Below are positions 47,078-57,779 of a stretch of DNA of 64,000 bases, piece after piece. The DNA is from Vibrio cyclitrophicus (GTDB taxonomy: Bacteria; Pseudomonadota; Gammaproteobacteria; Enterobacterales; Vibrionaceae). The position numbers were made by a program, and so were the translations under genes. The DNA lies in assembly GCF_024347435.1 (NCBI RefSeq), contig NZ_AP025480.1:2728001-2792000 (forward strand), given 5' to 3'. Numbering within the stretch: the first letter of the stretch is position 1; each line of letters opens with the position of its first letter. Below the pieces are notes generated by a model. The model had not been told where the DNA came from and ran no database searches. It saw nothing but the letters and a program-made list of their open reading frames with translations.

Positions 47078-48505
47078 TTACTTCTTGTTGTTGTCCCAAA
47101 TACCGTCTTCCAGCTGAGACTTAAGCTCTGGGAAGTCATTCGAATCAAATGTTGGTACTTTACCTGCGTCTAGTTGACGGTTGTAGTCTTTCGCTAGCTT
47201 AATCACGATACCCGATAGCAGGATAATTGCCGCCAAGTTTACAATCGCCATTAGGCCCATCGATACGTCAGCCAGTGCCCATACTGTTGGCAATGTCGCT
47301 AGAGAACCGAACATAACCATACCCAGAACAACGATACGGAATAGCACTAGGCCTTTCTTGTTGTTGTGCTCAAGGAAGATAAGGTTCGTTTCAGCGTACG
47401 AGTAGTTTGCAATGATTGAAGTGAAAGCGAAGAAGAAAATCGCTACCGCTACAAAGATGCCGCCCCATTCGCCCACTTGTGCCGTTAGTGCACGTTGCGT
47501 GAGTTCGATACCCGTTACTTCACCATGTGGTACATACTCACCAGACATTAGGATGATTGCTACTGTTGCTGAACAGATAACAATTGTGTCCATGAATACG
47601 CCTAGCATTTGCACGTAACCTTGCGATGCTGGATGCGGTGGGTAAGGCGTAGCAGAAGCTGCTGCGTTTGGCGCAGAACCCATACCCGCTTCGTTCGAGA
47701 ACAAACCACGTTTGATGCCGTTAATCATTGCTTGTGCGATCGCGTAACCTAGGCCACCCGCGGCTGCTTCTTGCAGACCAAAAGCACTCTTGAAGATAAG
47801 AGCCAGAACTTCAGGCACTTTCTCAATGTTCATTAGCATTACGTAGATAGCGATAGCTAAATAAGCCAGTGCCATGATTGGAACAATGATTTCTGCAGTA
47901 CGAGCGATCTTACGGATACCACCGAAGATAACGAATGCAGAGATAATTACGATACCAACACCAACGTAGCCGCGCTCAAAGTCGAATGCCGTATTCATTG
48001 CGCTTGCAATTGCGTTTGCTTGAACCGCGTTGAATACTAGACCAAATGCGATGATTAGGAAGATAGAGAATAGAACCCCCATCCAACGCATACCTAGGCC
48101 TTTCTCCATGTAGTATGCAGGGCCGCCACGGTAGTTACCGTCGTTATCACGCGTTTTGTATAGCTGTGCTAGAGTGCTTTCAGCAAATGATGTTGCCATA
48201 CCTAGCATGGCGATTAGCCACATCCAGAAGATAGCACCAGGGCCACCGGCGGTTAGTGCTACAGCAACACCTGCCATGTTACCTGTACCGACACGAGCAG
48301 CAAGACTAGTACAAAGAGCTTGGAAAGAAGAGATACCAGCACTGTCTGCTTTACGGCTGTTTCTGAGAACAGAGAACATGTGGCCGAAATGGCGGAATTG
48401 AATGAAGCCTAGTCGTACAGTGAAGTAGATACCCACACCAACGAGTAAGTAAACTAAGATAGATCCCCAAAGGAGATCGTTCATCAAATTGATTAAGTCT
48501 GTCAC
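47078..48505 (-). CDS. Alanine/glycine:cation symporter (AGCS family)
   Basis: A 475-residue Na+-coupled amino acid transporter with about 11 membrane segments. Family signatures include ARVGTGNMAGVAVALTAGGPGAIFWMW (near 62-88) and KRGLFSNEAGMGSAPNAAA. The start chosen is GTG at 48505, with GAGG five bases upstream; an ATG at 48532 lacks one. Some vibrios place a glycine riboswitch before an AGCS gene. I looked for its conserved core in the 200 bases upstream and did not find it. Confidence 0.92.
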   Translation of the reverse strand: MTDLINLMNDLLWGSILVYLLVGVGIYFTVRLGFIQFRHFGHMFSVLRNSRKADSAGISSFQALCTSLAARVGTGNMAGVAVALTAGGPGAIFWMWLIAMLGMATSFAESTLAQLYKTRDNDGNYRGGPAYYMEKGLGMRWMGVLFSIFLIIAFGLVFNAVQANAIASAMNTAFDFERGYVGVGIVIISAFVIFGGIRKIARTAEIIVPIMALAYLAIAIYVMLMNIEKVPEVLALIFKSAFGLQEAAAGGLGYAIAQAMINGIKRGLFSNEAGMGSAPNAAASATPYPPHPASQGYVQMLGVFMDTIVICSATVAIILMSGEYVPHGEVTGIELTQRALTAQVGEWGGIFVAVAIFFFAFTSIIANYSYAETNLIFLEHNNKKGLVLFRIVVLGMVMFGSLATLPTVWALADVSMGLMAIVNLAAIILLSGIVIKLAKDYNRQLDAGKVPTFDSNDFPELKSQLEDGIWDNNKK

Positions 48506-49217
48506 GTGAACCTCGTAATTGAGTTTAAGCACTGATCTTGCTTCCGAGCCTTCCTCTAGATCACCTATGCCAGTGTCAATAGTTGTGTCGGCATTAGTTT
48601 TATATTTATTTGCTGCGATCTAGATTGTAAATGTCGCTTCATGCATCCATTTTACGTATCAGTGTATTTTTTGACGGGCGGATAATGCAGCGAGACGGCC
48701 TAAAAATCAATATGCAATAGAGTTTATATTTAAATGACATTTCACTAATAACACACCTTTTGTTAACACAATTCTCAACAATTAAGCCCAATAAAAGTCA
48801 CATTACCGGGACATAATATCAACAAAAATCAGTCCTCCAACAAAACAAGGACGCCATGTTATATAAATACCGTCAGCCTAGGCTTTACAAGGTATAGTGA
48901 AGATATGTGCATTTTTCTAGAACAATGAGATTCCCATACCGCGCAGCGCAGTGTGCAACTGAATGCACCACTATCAGAATGCTATCCCTTTCGCACAATG
49001 AATTAACATTCAATAACCACTAATTTAATCGTTTACTCATGTTTGTTTGCTCATTTTTTGTACACAAAAATCACCACAATGTGTGAGCATGCATAAAAAA
49101 ATAGAACAAAAGCTTCATGGATTTGAAACAAATGAGAAACAAATCAAGGTTATTGTAGACTTAAATATGATATTTAATGGTTCGTAAGAACGAGTCCCAC
49201 GGAAGGAGATATGGCTT
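48506..49217. other. Long divergent spacer AGCS / DUF3545 gene
   Basis: About 710 bases without a convincing gene. A 13-codon frame at 48856-48897 follows an AAGGA but is too short to judge. The sequence should hold promoters for both neighbours. Confidence 0.45.
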
Positions 49218-49406
49218 ATGGATAGCTTTCAATTTGATGAAATATCAGAACTAGAAATACCTCGTGCAACTCAAAAAACACGCTCCAAACCACTCAAGCG
49301 TAAATGGCGTGAAATCGAAGCAATCAACGACCGTAGACAGCTTGAAAAAGAGTTGAGAGAGATGAACCTAGGCCTCGACTTCAGCCTCGACGATATAAAG
49401 CTTTAA
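49218..49406 (+). CDS. DUF3545-like small protein
   Basis: A 62-residue highly charged protein (MDSFQFDEISELEIP at the start, then a KTRSKPLKRKWREIEAINDRR stretch). I recall this pattern from the DUF3545 family of Vibrionaceae and relatives; function unknown. A good AAGGAG precedes the start by nine bases; an out-of-frame ATG at 49211 lies closer to it and might reduce initiation. The Arg/Lys-rich helix could bind nucleic acid, but this is only a guess. A terminator follows. Confidence 0.75.
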   Translation: MDSFQFDEISELEIPRATQKTRSKPLKRKWREIEAINDRRQLEKELREMNLGLDFSLDDIKL

Positions 49407-49431
49407 TCAGCACGACAATAGAATAAAAACT

Positions 49432-49459
49432 AAAAGGCACCTATAAAGGTGCTTTTTTA
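49432..49459 (+). terminator. Terminator after the DUF3545 gene
   Basis: AAAAGGCACC pairs with GGTGCTTTTTT around TATAAA, with one G-U pair, and a T7 run. Confidence 0.82.
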
Positions 49460-49618
49460 TTCTATTTGTACCGTCCTAAATATGATTACTCGCCAATTCA
49501 AAGCATCGTTTTGAACGCCTATGACCGAAGATAAAGAGTCAACAAGTATCAAGCGACTAATACAGAAGACACCTCAACATAGAGGTGCTTCAAAACTCAT
49601 ATTAGCTGTACTGATAGA

Positions 49619-50185
49619 CTAAACGCACTCTTGTTCATTTTGTCGTACACGAGCTGCAAGCTGGCGGTATTGATCAGCAATCGTCTCTCCAAAGACAGGG
49701 TCGTTTTCAGGTTGAAGCCATTGCGATTCAACCTCTTGCCAATCTTTCACAGTAAATTCCTCAATAATCATTGGCAATACATGCTTCTCTTCATATTCCA
49801 TGTGCTTTCTCTGCGCCTTTACAAAAGCTTCAAGCTGTTCAATAAACACTTGCTGAGGAACTACCGCATCTTGGAGGATCATATCGACTAACCCCAAAAA
49901 GTCGGCGGTTTTTTCCGAAAGCAATTGATGCTCTAGCTCCAAGTCTTCAATCACTTGGTCACTTCCATATTGCTTAAGGTAATACCGATAAATGACATCT
50001 TCTTTAGGATGATGCACCTTTTCCGAATGATTCATCAAATAATGAACCACCTCAGCGATCAGGCTGTAGTTTATTTCACGCTCTTGTTTTAGACACTCTA
50101 ACTTATTATTGAGAATCGCGAGCAAACGAGCCATATAGCCATGCTCTCGTCTTATCCTTTCAATCATCATAGTATTGCACTCCAT
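49619..50185 (-). CDS. Hemerythrin-like (HHE) domain protein
   Basis: A 188-residue helical protein. The iron-ligand pattern of hemerythrin-like domains is visible: His in RREHGYM (near 15), HHPKED (near 58-63, with a preceding His in MNHSEKV), H in LELEHQLL (near 85) and HMEYEEKHVLP (near 132-140). Such domains bind a non-haem di-iron centre and sense or buffer O2, NO or iron. It is monocistronic and cytoplasmic. The exact role is unknown. ATGs at residues 1, 6 and 7 all compete as starts. Confidence 0.83.
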   Translation of the reverse strand: MECNTMMIERIRREHGYMARLLAILNNKLECLKQEREINYSLIAEVVHYLMNHSEKVHHPKEDVIYRYYLKQYGSDQVIEDLELEHQLLSEKTADFLGLVDMILQDAVVPQQVFIEQLEAFVKAQRKHMEYEEKHVLPMIIEEFTVKDWQEVESQWLQPENDPVFGETIADQYRQLAARVRQNEQECV

Positions 50186-50256
50186 TACACCTACTATTTA
50201 CAAGTGTATACGAAGATGCTTATTTATGGTTTGACCCTGCTCAGAAAACCATCAAT

Positions 50257-50937
50257 CTATAATTCTGTTGGTAGCCGCCAATCGATAGGTTGTTGATCAA
50301 TAGAAGAAAGCAGCTGATTAGTTGTTGAGAAATGCTGACAACCGAAGAAACCACGACGTGCAGATAATGGCGATGGGTGAGGTGCAACCAACACATGATG
50401 TTTTTTGGCATCAATCACTTGGCCTTTCTTTTGAGCATGCGCTCCCCAAAGCAAGAAGATGATAGGTTCAGAACGCTGATTCAACTCAGCGATGATCGCA
50501 TCAGTAAAGCTCTCCCAACCACACTTTGCATGTGAGTGTGCTTTCGCCTCTTCTACCGTTAGGACTGTATTCAACATTAACACCCCTTGCGATGCCCAAG
50601 ATTCAAGAAAACCATGACTAGGAGCCTCAAAACCCTTTATATCTTGTGCAAGCTCTTTGTACATATTACGTAGCGAAGGTGGAATTTTTACACCTGGCAG
50701 TACAGAAAAAGCTAAGCCATGCGCTTGATTGGCACCGTGATAAGGGTCTTGACCTAAGATAACCACTCGCACCGACTCAAAAGGTGTCATATCAAAGGCA
50801 CTGAACACCTGATCTTGTGGAGGGTAGACAGTTTTCCCACTATTACGTTGCTGTTCGACAAAAGTGAGAACATTTTGGAAATACTCTTTCTCACGTTCAT
50901 CATTAATGATGGATTCCCATGTCTTTGGTGCGCTCAT
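50257..50937 (-). CDS. ung: Uracil-DNA glycosylase
   Basis: A 226-residue family 1 glycosylase removing uracil from DNA. The catalytic Asp lies in [16 protein letters not shown] (near 60-75), the uracil-binding [11 protein letters not shown] follows, and the minor-groove loop [10 protein letters not shown] carries the second catalytic His. The start at 50937 ([10 protein letters not shown]) has GGGAAG seven bases upstream; a TTG five codons earlier is unlikely. Between it and nfo lies the small His-rich gene, so ung has its own transcription start. Confidence 0.96.
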   Translation of the reverse strand: MSAPKTWESIINDEREKEYFQNVLTFVEQQRNSGKTVYPPQDQVFSAFDMTPFESVRVVILGQDPYHGANQAHGLAFSVLPGVKIPPSLRNMYKELAQDIKGFEAPSHGFLESWASQGVLMLNTVLTVEEAKAHSHAKCGWESFTDAIIAELNQRSEPIIFLLWGAHAQKKGQVIDAKKHHVLVAPHPSPLSARRGFFGCQHFSTTNQLLSSIDQQPIDWRLPTEL

Positions 50938-50990
50938 CGTATTACTTCCCAATCATCAAGGTTTCTAGAGGTTGCCGACCTTTCGCTACA

Positions 50991-51054
50991 CAAAAAAATA
51001 GCTGTATCGGCTAACTATCCTAAATAAGGATCTAGTTATACCTCATACAGCTAT
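50991..51054 (-). terminator. Long-hairpin terminator after the His-rich small gene
   Basis: On the minus strand ATAGCTGTAT (51054-51045) pairs with ATACAGCTAT (51007-50998). A second stem-loop, AACTA-TCCT / AGGA-TC-TAGTT in plus-strand form (51013-51037), sits inside it. T7 follows directly. It ends the 36-codon gene at 51126-51236 and lies about 55 bases before the ung start. Confidence 0.8.
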
Positions 51055-51125
51055 CAATAAACATGATGTGTAGGGTTCACTTGTTGATGAATCATAATAA
51101 TCAGTTCAAGTTGTGTTTATCTCTA

Positions 51126-51236
51126 TTAACCACTTTTCTGCTGTGTACGATGATGACCATGGTTATGTACATGACGGTTTGGTGTCGGTAAACGACTTGC
51201 GACAGAAACAGTTTGAGTTTGGGCTATTGAATACAT
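51126..51236 (-). CDS. His-rich 36-residue small protein or leader peptide
   Basis: The frame starts ATG at 51236 with an ideal ribosome site (AGGAGGTG, five bases before the ATG) and ends at TAA 51128-51126. The peptide is polar and basic; six histidines are crowded into residues 22-29 (H-V-H-N-H-G-H-H and neighbours). No membrane segment is predicted. It has its own terminator and a possible sigma-54-like promoter. It could be a metal-binding small protein, or a leader peptide controlling ung. I know no family for it, and the case rests on signals rather than homology. Confidence 0.62.
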   Translation of the reverse strand: MYSIAQTQTVSVASRLPTPNRHVHNHGHHRTQQKSG

Positions 51237-51286
51237 AAAAGCACCTCCTATAAGACTTCGTGAACTACATATTCACTTTAAGACTA

Positions 51287-51302
51287 TGAAAGAAAGGTGC
51301 CA
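51287..51302 (-). promoter_or_regulatory. Possible sigma-54-like promoter of the His-rich gene
   Basis: On the minus strand TGGCAC-CTTTC-TTTCA: the -24 element matches fully, the spacer is right, but the key G of the -12 TTGCA is T. The predicted start is about 39 bases before the ATG. Alternatively TTGGCA acts as a sigma-70 -35. Confidence 0.35.
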
Positions 51303-51318
51303 ATTATTAGAAATAGAA

Positions 51319-51332
51319 GGAAATTAATTTCC
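51319..51332 (-). terminator. Weak hairpin after nfo
   Basis: GGAAATTAATTTCC is palindromic, followed on the minus strand by TTCTATTTCT. A modest terminator for nfo. Confidence 0.4.
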
Positions 51333-51343
51333 GCCTCTATATA

Positions 51344-52252
51344 TTACATTTCTTCACTCATAGCCGTTGCTGAGTGATGAAACATTCTAAGTTGTTGAAT
51401 TTCCTCATTCCATATTGTTGAATCAATGGTTTCCAAGATAAGAGGGATACCATTAAAACGAGAATCCGAGGCAATATATTCAAAACAGTCCCAGCCAATC
51501 TCACCTTTTCCTAAAGAATGATGTCTATCTACTCGGCTTGCGAACTCAGCTTTTGAATCATTGATGTGCATTGCTCTTAGATAGTGCATGCCCACGATAC
51601 GGTCGAACTCAGCAAAAGTATGCTCACACGCTTCTTTTGTTCTTAGGTCATAACCGGCAGTAAAGGTATGGCAAGTATCTAAACACACACCGACGCGTGA
51701 CTTATCGTCTACTTGATCGATGATCTCTGCTAGGTGCTCAAACTTCCAACCAAGATTAGAGCCTTGCCCAGACGTATTCTCGATCACCGCAATCACATCA
51801 GGCACCGCTTGGTGAGCCAAATTAATCGACTCAGCGATCTTGGCCAAGCATTCGGTTTCAGAGATCTTCTTTAAATGACTCCCTGGATGAAAATTCAAAA
51901 GCGTTAAACCAAGTTGATTACAACGCTCCATTTCATCGATAAAAGCCGCGCGTGACTTTTCTAGCTTCTCTTCTTCTGGTGCCCCTAAGTTAATAAGGTA
52001 AGAATCATGAGGAAGAATATGTTCAGCAGTAAAGCCTAACATTTTGCAGTTGGCTTTAAAGGCGCTGATGGTTTTGGCTTCTAGCGGCTTTGCCGCCCAT
52101 TGTCTCTGGTTCTTAGTAAACAATGCAAAAGCATTGGCGCCAATCTCACGAGCGCGCATTGGCGCTTGATCAACACCGCCCGCTGCAGACACATGAGCAC
52201 CAATAAACTTGATATTTGTTTGAGGCTTTGAGGCTGAATTATTGTTTGTCAT
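51344..52252 (-). CDS. nfo: Endonuclease IV
   Basis: A 302-residue AP endonuclease of the xylose isomerase-like TIM-barrel family, cutting 5' to abasic sites in base excision repair, downstream of enzymes such as the adjacent Ung. Family signatures are [22 protein letters not shown] near the N terminus, [23 protein letters not shown] and [17 protein letters not shown], supplying the zinc ligands. It is a little longer than E. coli Nfo (285) owing to the first 15 or so residues, so the start could be slightly further in. Confidence 0.95.
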   Translation of the reverse strand: MTNNNSASKPQTNIKFIGAHVSAAGGVDQAPMRAREIGANAFALFTKNQRQWAAKPLEAKTISAFKANCKMLGFTAEHILPHDSYLINLGAPEEEKLEKSRAAFIDEMERCNQLGLTLLNFHPGSHLKKISETECLAKIAESINLAHQAVPDVIAVIENTSGQGSNLGWKFEHLAEIIDQVDDKSRVGVCLDTCHTFTAGYDLRTKEACEHTFAEFDRIVGMHYLRAMHINDSKAEFASRVDRHHSLGKGEIGWDCFEYIASDSRFNGIPLILETIDSTIWNEEIQQLRMFHHSATAMSEEM

Positions 52253-52413
52253 TAAATCACTTTACACTTTCAGAATGCTTAATAAATAAAGGGTCGTATC
52301 AGTTGTAGTTCAATAAAAACACAACAAATGTAGTAAAATTACTACATATGTAACTGTTAAATATTTTTTATACTTTAAAATATTTTGTAATTACTTTGTT
52401 TTCAAAGGTTTTA

Positions 52414-52427
52414 TTGATTTACCTCAA
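52414..52427 (+). promoter_or_regulatory. FNR box II of grcA
   Basis: TTGATTTACCTCAA: one mismatch to TTGATNNNNATCAA. Its centre is 53 bp upstream of the second box, about -93 from the inferred start. Confidence 0.8.
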
Positions 52428-52466
52428 TATAATTACCTTTGTAAAAATATGGTTTTTGGTTGTTTT

Positions 52467-52480
52467 TTGACTTAAATCAA
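52467..52480 (+). promoter_or_regulatory. FNR box I of grcA
   Basis: TTGACTTAAATCAA: one mismatch to the FNR consensus. A -10-like GTATAT lies at 52502-52507, which places this box at about -40.5, the class II activating position. Confidence 0.85.
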
Positions 52481-52578
52481 TGTTAACCTTACTAATATTA
52501 GGTATATATTACCCAGCTCAATAAAAATCGAAAGTTAACACCATAATCAAACCACATTCAGTGGACTAGGAGATAGTT

Positions 52579-52956
52579 ATGATCCAAGGTATTCAAATTA
52601 CTAAAGCAGCGAACGATGACCTACTAAACTCAATCTGGCTACTAGATAGCGAGAAGAATGAAGCTCGTTGTGTTGTTGCTACTTCAGGTTTCGAAGCTGA
52701 CCAAGTTATCTCAGCTGCAGACCTAGGCGAGTACGAAAGCCGTGAAGTTGCAATCGAAGCAGCACCACGCATCGAAGGTGGCCAACACCTAAACGTTAAC
52801 GTTCTTAAGCGTGAAACGTTAGAAGATGCAGTTGCTCACCCAGAGAACTACCCACAACTAACTATCCGTGTATCGGGTTACGCTGTACGTTTCAACTCTC
52901 TAACTACTGAACAGCAACGTGACGTTATCGCACGTACGTTCACTGAGTCTCTATAA
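52579..52956 (+). CDS. grcA: Autonomous glycyl radical cofactor GrcA
   Basis: A 125-residue protein like E. coli YfiD (127). The C-terminal [26 protein letters not shown] matches the glycyl-radical domain of pyruvate formate-lyase, with the radical-bearing Gly in SGYAV. It can replace the damaged C terminus of PflB after oxidative cleavage, restoring anaerobic pyruvate use. AGGAG lies seven bases before the ATG. Two FNR boxes upstream predict strong induction without oxygen. A strong terminator follows. Confidence 0.96.
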   Translation: MIQGIQITKAANDDLLNSIWLLDSEKNEARCVVATSGFEADQVISAADLGEYESREVAIEAAPRIEGGQHLNVNVLKRETLEDAVAHPENYPQLTIRVSGYAVRFNSLTTEQQRDVIARTFTESL

Positions 52957-52980
52957 TTTTTTAGAGCTTGAATTAGAATA

Positions 52981-53013
52981 CAAAAACGGCGCTCATTGAG
53001 CGCCGTTTTTATT
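52981..53013. terminator. Bidirectional terminator between grcA and thrC
   Basis: AAAAACGGCGCTC (52982-52994) pairs with GAGCGCCGTTTTT (52998-53010) around ATT. Confidence 0.94.
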
Positions 53014-53035
53014 TGTTCAACAATACATATGTACG

Positions 53036-54319
53036 TTACGGTTGAACTCGGCGTAGTACCGTTTTCAGAGCTTCAAAATCATTGTCTAGATCTTCAGACA
53101 ACAATTCCATCGCCGCGTGCTTAGCCAGTGGACCAGGTAACTCAATATCTGTACCTAAAATATCATCAACCACTTCTTTGAACTTCGCAGGGTGCGCAGT
53201 ACACAGGAACAAGCCAGTTTCGTTTTCTTGCAGTTGCTCTTCCAGTAGGCGGTAAGCAATCGCACCATGTGGTTCACAAAGGTAACCTTGTGCTTTTAAG
53301 TCGCGCACTGACTCAGCGCTCTGCTCGTCAGAGACCTTACCTTTCCCTAGTGTATCTAAACCCCAACCTTTCAGTTGGCAAAGCTCTTCGATACGAGGCC
53401 AGTTGTTTGGTTGGCTAACGTCCATCGCGTTTGATGTTGTCGCAACCGTTGGTTTTGGATCCCATTTCCCCGTTTCAAGGTAGCGAGGAACCGTATCATT
53501 TTCATTGGTCGCTGCAATGAAGCGCTTCACTGGCAAACCAAGAGCTTTAGCCAATAGGCCAGCCGTTAGATTACCGAAGTTACCACTTGGGACTGAAATA
53601 ACGAGGTTCTCACGCTGTTCTTTGGTGAGCTGAGATGCAGCCTCAAAGTAGTAACAGATTTGAGCCATTAAACGACTGATGTTGATTGAGTTTGCTGAGT
53701 TTAAGCCAATCTCTTTACGCAATTCAGCGTCATCAAATGCGTCTTTAACCAACGCCTGACACGCATCAAAATCACCATCGATTGCCACAGTGTGGATGTT
53801 TTTACCTAGCGTACAGAACAGCTTTTCTTGTAGTGGGCTGATCTTGCCTTTCGGGTAAAGGATCACAACATTGATGTCTTTCATACCGTAGAAAGCATGC
53901 GCAACCGCAGCGCCAGTATCACCAGATGTCGCGGTTAAGATTGTGATTTGACCACCATCAGATACCGCTGCTAAAGATTGAGCCATGAAACGGCCACCGA
54001 AATCTTTAAATGCCAGTGTTGGACCGTGGAACAATTCAAGCGCGTAGACGCCGTCTTTTACTTGATTGATCGGTGCTGGGAATTGGAATGCCGCATCCAC
54101 TAATTGATCAATCTGTTCCTTTGGTAATTCATCACCGATTAAAGCCGATAGGATCTTTGAGCTACGAGGGACAAAGTCCTCTGCTAGCAGCGCATCGATA
54201 TCATCAAACTTCGGCAGCTCTGATGGGAAAAATAGACCTTGATTACGACCTAAACCTTGACGAACGGCTTGGCCAAAAGAGACTTGCTCATCGTTTTCTT
54301 TGATGTTGTACAGCTTCAT
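53036..54319 (-). CDS. thrC: Threonine synthase
   Basis: A 427-residue PLP enzyme converting O-phosphohomoserine to threonine. The PLP lysine is in [15 protein letters not shown] (near 107), and [15 protein letters not shown] and the phosphate-binding [12 protein letters not shown] follow. Length equals E. coli ThrC (428). Its start overlaps the thrB stop by four bases (54316-54319), so the two are translationally coupled. Last gene of thrLABC. Confidence 0.97.
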   Translation of the reverse strand: MKLYNIKENDEQVSFGQAVRQGLGRNQGLFFPSELPKFDDIDALLAEDFVPRSSKILSALIGDELPKEQIDQLVDAAFQFPAPINQVKDGVYALELFHGPTLAFKDFGGRFMAQSLAAVSDGGQITILTATSGDTGAAVAHAFYGMKDINVVILYPKGKISPLQEKLFCTLGKNIHTVAIDGDFDACQALVKDAFDDAELRKEIGLNSANSINISRLMAQICYYFEAASQLTKEQRENLVISVPSGNFGNLTAGLLAKALGLPVKRFIAATNENDTVPRYLETGKWDPKPTVATTSNAMDVSQPNNWPRIEELCQLKGWGLDTLGKGKVSDEQSAESVRDLKAQGYLCEPHGAIAYRLLEEQLQENETGLFLCTAHPAKFKEVVDDILGTDIELPGPLAKHAAMELLSEDLDNDFEALKTVLRRVQP

Positions 54320-55287
54320 AACTCACTTCCTGTAACGATCGAACCTTGTTTGTCTAAACGACAAACGTGGACGAATCCTTCTTCATTTTGTACGTAATTT
54401 TGTTCTAACCAACGTGCAACACGCTCGGCGACATCTTGTTCTTTGCAAATGCTAAACAGAGTTGGGCCACTACCGGAAATACCAGTAGCCAGTGCACCGG
54501 CTGAAGTTGCGTACTTACGCGCATCAGCAAACCCTGGAAGCAGTTTCTCACGATATGGTTCAGCAATCACGTCTTTGATCATCTTAGCTGCCAGTTCAGG
54601 TTGGCCTGAGTGGCAAGCGTGGATGAAACCAGCTAAATGGCGACCATGTGCAATCACATCTTGACGACGGTATTGAGATGGTAGGATTTCTCTCGCCTCA
54701 GCGGTTGAAACCTTAATGCCCGGATAAGCCATTACCCAGAACCAATCATCAAAACACGGTACTTCTTGGCTAATGATGCCTAACTCTTCAAGCATAAGCT
54801 GGACACCACCAAGGTAGCATGGCGCAACGTTATCGTAATGTATACCGCCTGAAATCTTACCTTCCATTTCACCCATTAGGGCAAGGAGTTCGGTTTCATC
54901 CAGTGGTTGTCCGTGAAAACGGTTCAGAGCATCAAGCGCCGCTACAATTGAACATGCACTTGAACCTAAACCAGAACCGATAGGCATGTTCTTCTCTAGT
55001 GTCATCTCCAAAGGCTTAACCGAAACGCCTTTCTTATCTAACTCTCTAGAGAACACCACCCAACAGTCATAAACGATATTTTCTTTGGTTTCAGTTGGCA
55101 GTTTAGAAACAAAGCTACCCGCTGTTTTTAGTGAAAACGCTTGATCACCAGCTTTAACCATTACTCGATCACCAAGTAATGTGCCATCCACTGGAGACAC
55201 AGCGGCCCCCAGCACATCAAACCCTACACTGACATTACCGATTGATGCAGGAGCATAAACGACAACATCCATATCACTTGAACTCAT
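54316..55287 (-). CDS. thrB: Homoserine kinase
   Basis: A GHMP-family kinase phosphorylating homoserine. The ATP loop [17 protein letters not shown] and the N-terminal [17 protein letters not shown] are present. The start chosen is ATG 55287, with AGGAG seven bases before it and only two bases between it and the thrA stop, giving 323 residues. The ATG at 55272 (MDVVVYAP) gives 318 and is an alternative. The frame is open to 55308 but that overlaps thrA without a ribosome site. Confidence 0.95.
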   Translation of the reverse strand: MSSSDMDVVVYAPASIGNVSVGFDVLGAAVSPVDGTLLGDRVMVKAGDQAFSLKTAGSFVSKLPTETKENIVYDCWVVFSRELDKKGVSVKPLEMTLEKNMPIGSGLGSSACSIVAALDALNRFHGQPLDETELLALMGEMEGKISGGIHYDNVAPCYLGGVQLMLEELGIISQEVPCFDDWFWVMAYPGIKVSTAEAREILPSQYRRQDVIAHGRHLAGFIHACHSGQPELAAKMIKDVIAEPYREKLLPGFADARKYATSAGALATGISGSGPTLFSICKEQDVAERVARWLEQNYVQNEEGFVHVCRLDKQGSIVTGSEL

Positions 55288-55289
55288 TC

Positions 55290-57749
55290 CTAAACTCCTA
55301 ATTTCCAACCAAGAGTACGCATCACATCAGAGAATACGCCTGCTGCTGTTACTTCAGTACCCGCACCGTAACCACGAAGTACAAGAGGGATTGGTTGGTA
55401 GTAACGACTGTAGAATGCCAGCGCATTCTCGCCATCTTTAATCTTGAACATTGGGTCGTCGCCATCAACAGCTGCGATACGAACTTTACACTTACCATCG
55501 GTGATTTCACCGACATAGCGAAGTACTTTGCCTTCTTCTGCGGCGATAGCTGACTGCTCTTTGAAATAAGCATCCGCTTCTGGCAAACGAGCCATAAACT
55601 CTTCCACTGTACCTGAATCATCAAAACCCGGTGGCAATGCTTGGTCAACTTCAACGTCTTCAAGCTCAAGCGCCATACCAGCTTCACGAGCAAGAATAAG
55701 CAGCTTACGTGCGACATCCATACCAGATAGGTCATCACGAGGATCAGGTTCAGTAAAGCCGTTATCTTTAGCAATGTTTGTTGCTTGGCTAAGTGTCATA
55801 CCTTCATCAAGCTTACCGAAGATGTAAGACAGAGAACCAGAAAGAATACCGTTGAATTTTTCAAGCTCATCACCTGCAGAGATTAGGTTCTGTAGGTTTT
55901 CGATTACCGGTAGACCTGCGCCTACTGTTGTCTCGTACATCAACTTACGACGAGAGTTACGTGCAACTTCACGAAGCTGATGGTAGTAAGCCATGCTTGC
56001 TGTGTTGGCTTTTTTGTTTGGTGTTACAACATGGAAACCAGCCGCTAGGAAGTCCGCGTATTGAGCAGCAATACCTTCGCTAGACGTACAATCAACCAAC
56101 ACAGGGTTGATGATGTGGTTACGTTGAACTAGAGCCGCTAAACGCGCTAGGCTGAACTCTTCTGTCGCGCTCGACATACGATCACGCCATTGCTCTAACG
56201 GCAGACCATCGCTGTCTAACAACAAACCTTTGCTGTTTGCTAAACCACACACGCGAATCACAATACCTTTCTCAGCCAGTTTGCCTTGTTGACGTTGGAT
56301 CTGGTCAACAAGTTCACCGCCAACACCACCAACACCGACAACGAATACGTCAAGGAAGTGCTTCGAGTTAAATAGATTCTCGTGACACGCTTTTATCGCT
56401 TCTGAGATTTTATCTTCAGGGATAACCGCAGAGATCGCGCGTTCTGATGAGCCTTGAGCGATAGCAACAATGTTGACATTTACTTCAGCTAAAGAAGAGA
56501 AGAACTGAGAAGCAACACCACGTGATGTGCGCATACCGTCACCCACCAGTGTAACAATCGCTACGTCGTCCATGAACTCGACTGGCTCTAACAAGCCATC
56601 TTTTAATTCAAGTTCAAACGCCTCTGATAGCACTTGCTTTGCTCTTACTTTATCAGCCGATTCAATACAGAAGCTGATACTGTACTCAGAAGAAGATTGA
56701 GTAATAAGGACAATAGATACACCCGCAGAAGACATCGCGCCAAACACACGGCTCGCCATGCCTACCATGCCTTTCATACCAGGGCCAGATACGTTAACCA
56801 TCGTTAGGTCACTAAGAGTTGTGATGCCTTTGATCGCTAGGTTATCTTCGCCAGTGTCTTGACCAATCAAAGTACCTGCACCCTGTGGGTTAAAGCTGTT
56901 TTTGATTAGGCAAGGGATATGAAATTGCGCGATAGGAGCAATAGTTTTCGGATGTAGAACCGAAGCACCAAAATAAGAAAGCTCCATCGCTTCTTGGTAG
57001 CTAAGCGATTTAAGAAGACGAGCGTCATGCACCAAACGTGGGTCACAGTTGTAAACACCGTCTACATCTGTCCAGATCTCACAACAATCCGCGCGTAGAC
57101 ACGCCGCTAGAACCGCTGCTGAGTAATCAGAGCCGTTACGACCAAGCGTTACTAACTCACCTTTTTCATTACCGGCCGTGAAGCCCGGCATGATGTTTAC
57201 GTGACCTTGTGGAAGGGGTGATTGACGGAAGTTCTGAGTAGAAACATCCACATCAACCATCGCTTCAAGGTGATCACCTTTAGCGTATAAGTACTGAACT
57301 GGGTCAATCAGGCTTGCTGGTTGGCCTTTCGCTTCAAGTACCGCTTTCATTAACTGGATGGAGATTCGCTCACCTTTACTGATGATACGAGCATTAACAT
57401 GATTCGGGCACATACCTAAGAGGTTAATGCCATTTACAAACTGTTTTAGTTGAGCAAGAGACGTATCCACTTGCTCTTGAAATGCAGAACCATCAACACC
57501 CGGTAATACAGCCTGAATCTCTGTAAACAGATTCGCAAATGATGATTCGATTTCTGCAATTTGTGCTTCTGCTTCACCATTTTTTAGTGCCGCTTCAATA
57601 ACAGCAACTAGCTTATTGGTTGTTTTTCCTGGAGCCGATAGTACAACGGCTAGCTCTTCTTGCTGGGCATTATTAGCGATGATATCAGCCGCTCGTAAAA
57701 AACGATCTGCATCAGCTAATGATGAACCTCCAAATTTTAAAACGCGCAT
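55290..57749 (-). CDS. thrA: Bifunctional aspartokinase I / homoserine dehydrogenase I
   Basis: An enzyme of about 819 residues controlling entry to threonine synthesis. The aspartokinase domain begins [18 protein letters not shown] and has [13 protein letters not shown]. Two ACT-type regulatory units follow (about 310-460), then homoserine dehydrogenase with [14 protein letters not shown] and the GLANSKG and [12 protein letters not shown] stretches. The start at 57749 has GGAG six bases upstream and matches E. coli (820); the ATG at 57761 has none. Control: thrL attenuation upstream, and feedback inhibition by threonine from family knowledge. Confidence 0.96.
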   Translation of the reverse strand: MRVLKFGGSSLADADRFLRAADIIANNAQQEELAVVLSAPGKTTNKLVAVIEAALKNGEAEAQIAEIESSFANLFTEIQAVLPGVDGSAFQEQVDTSLAQLKQFVNGINLLGMCPNHVNARIISKGERISIQLMKAVLEAKGQPASLIDPVQYLYAKGDHLEAMVDVDVSTQNFRQSPLPQGHVNIMPGFTAGNEKGELVTLGRNGSDYSAAVLAACLRADCCEIWTDVDGVYNCDPRLVHDARLLKSLSYQEAMELSYFGASVLHPKTIAPIAQFHIPCLIKNSFNPQGAGTLIGQDTGEDNLAIKGITTLSDLTMVNVSGPGMKGMVGMASRVFGAMSSAGVSIVLITQSSSEYSISFCIESADKVRAKQVLSEAFELELKDGLLEPVEFMDDVAIVTLVGDGMRTSRGVASQFFSSLAEVNVNIVAIAQGSSERAISAVIPEDKISEAIKACHENLFNSKHFLDVFVVGVGGVGGELVDQIQRQQGKLAEKGIVIRVCGLANSKGLLLDSDGLPLEQWRDRMSSATEEFSLARLAALVQRNHIINPVLVDCTSSEGIAAQYADFLAAGFHVVTPNKKANTASMAYYHQLREVARNSRRKLMYETTVGAGLPVIENLQNLISAGDELEKFNGILSGSLSYIFGKLDEGMTLSQATNIAKDNGFTEPDPRDDLSGMDVARKLLILAREAGMALELEDVEVDQALPPGFDDSGTVEEFMARLPEADAYFKEQSAIAAEEGKVLRYVGEITDGKCKVRIAAVDGDDPMFKIKDGENALAFYSRYYQPIPLVLRGYGAGTEVTAAGVFSDVMRTLGWKLGV

Positions 57750-57779
57750 CCCTTTCTCCATAAGTCATAAAAATGGTAC

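Larger units (their letters stand above)
52253..52578. other. Divergent control region nfo / grcA
   Basis: AT-rich 326 bases containing two FNR boxes (listed separately) and the grcA promoter. No extra gene seen. Confidence 0.6.

Noticed and set aside
48506..48720. Glycine riboswitch upstream of the AGCS symporter
   Set aside because: I searched the leader for the conserved tandem aptamer core and found no matching stems or sequence.
48856..48897. 13-codon frame after AAGGA in the AGCS/DUF3545 spacer
   Set aside because: Too short, no neighbouring terminator or regulatory structure, and could occur by chance in 700 bases.
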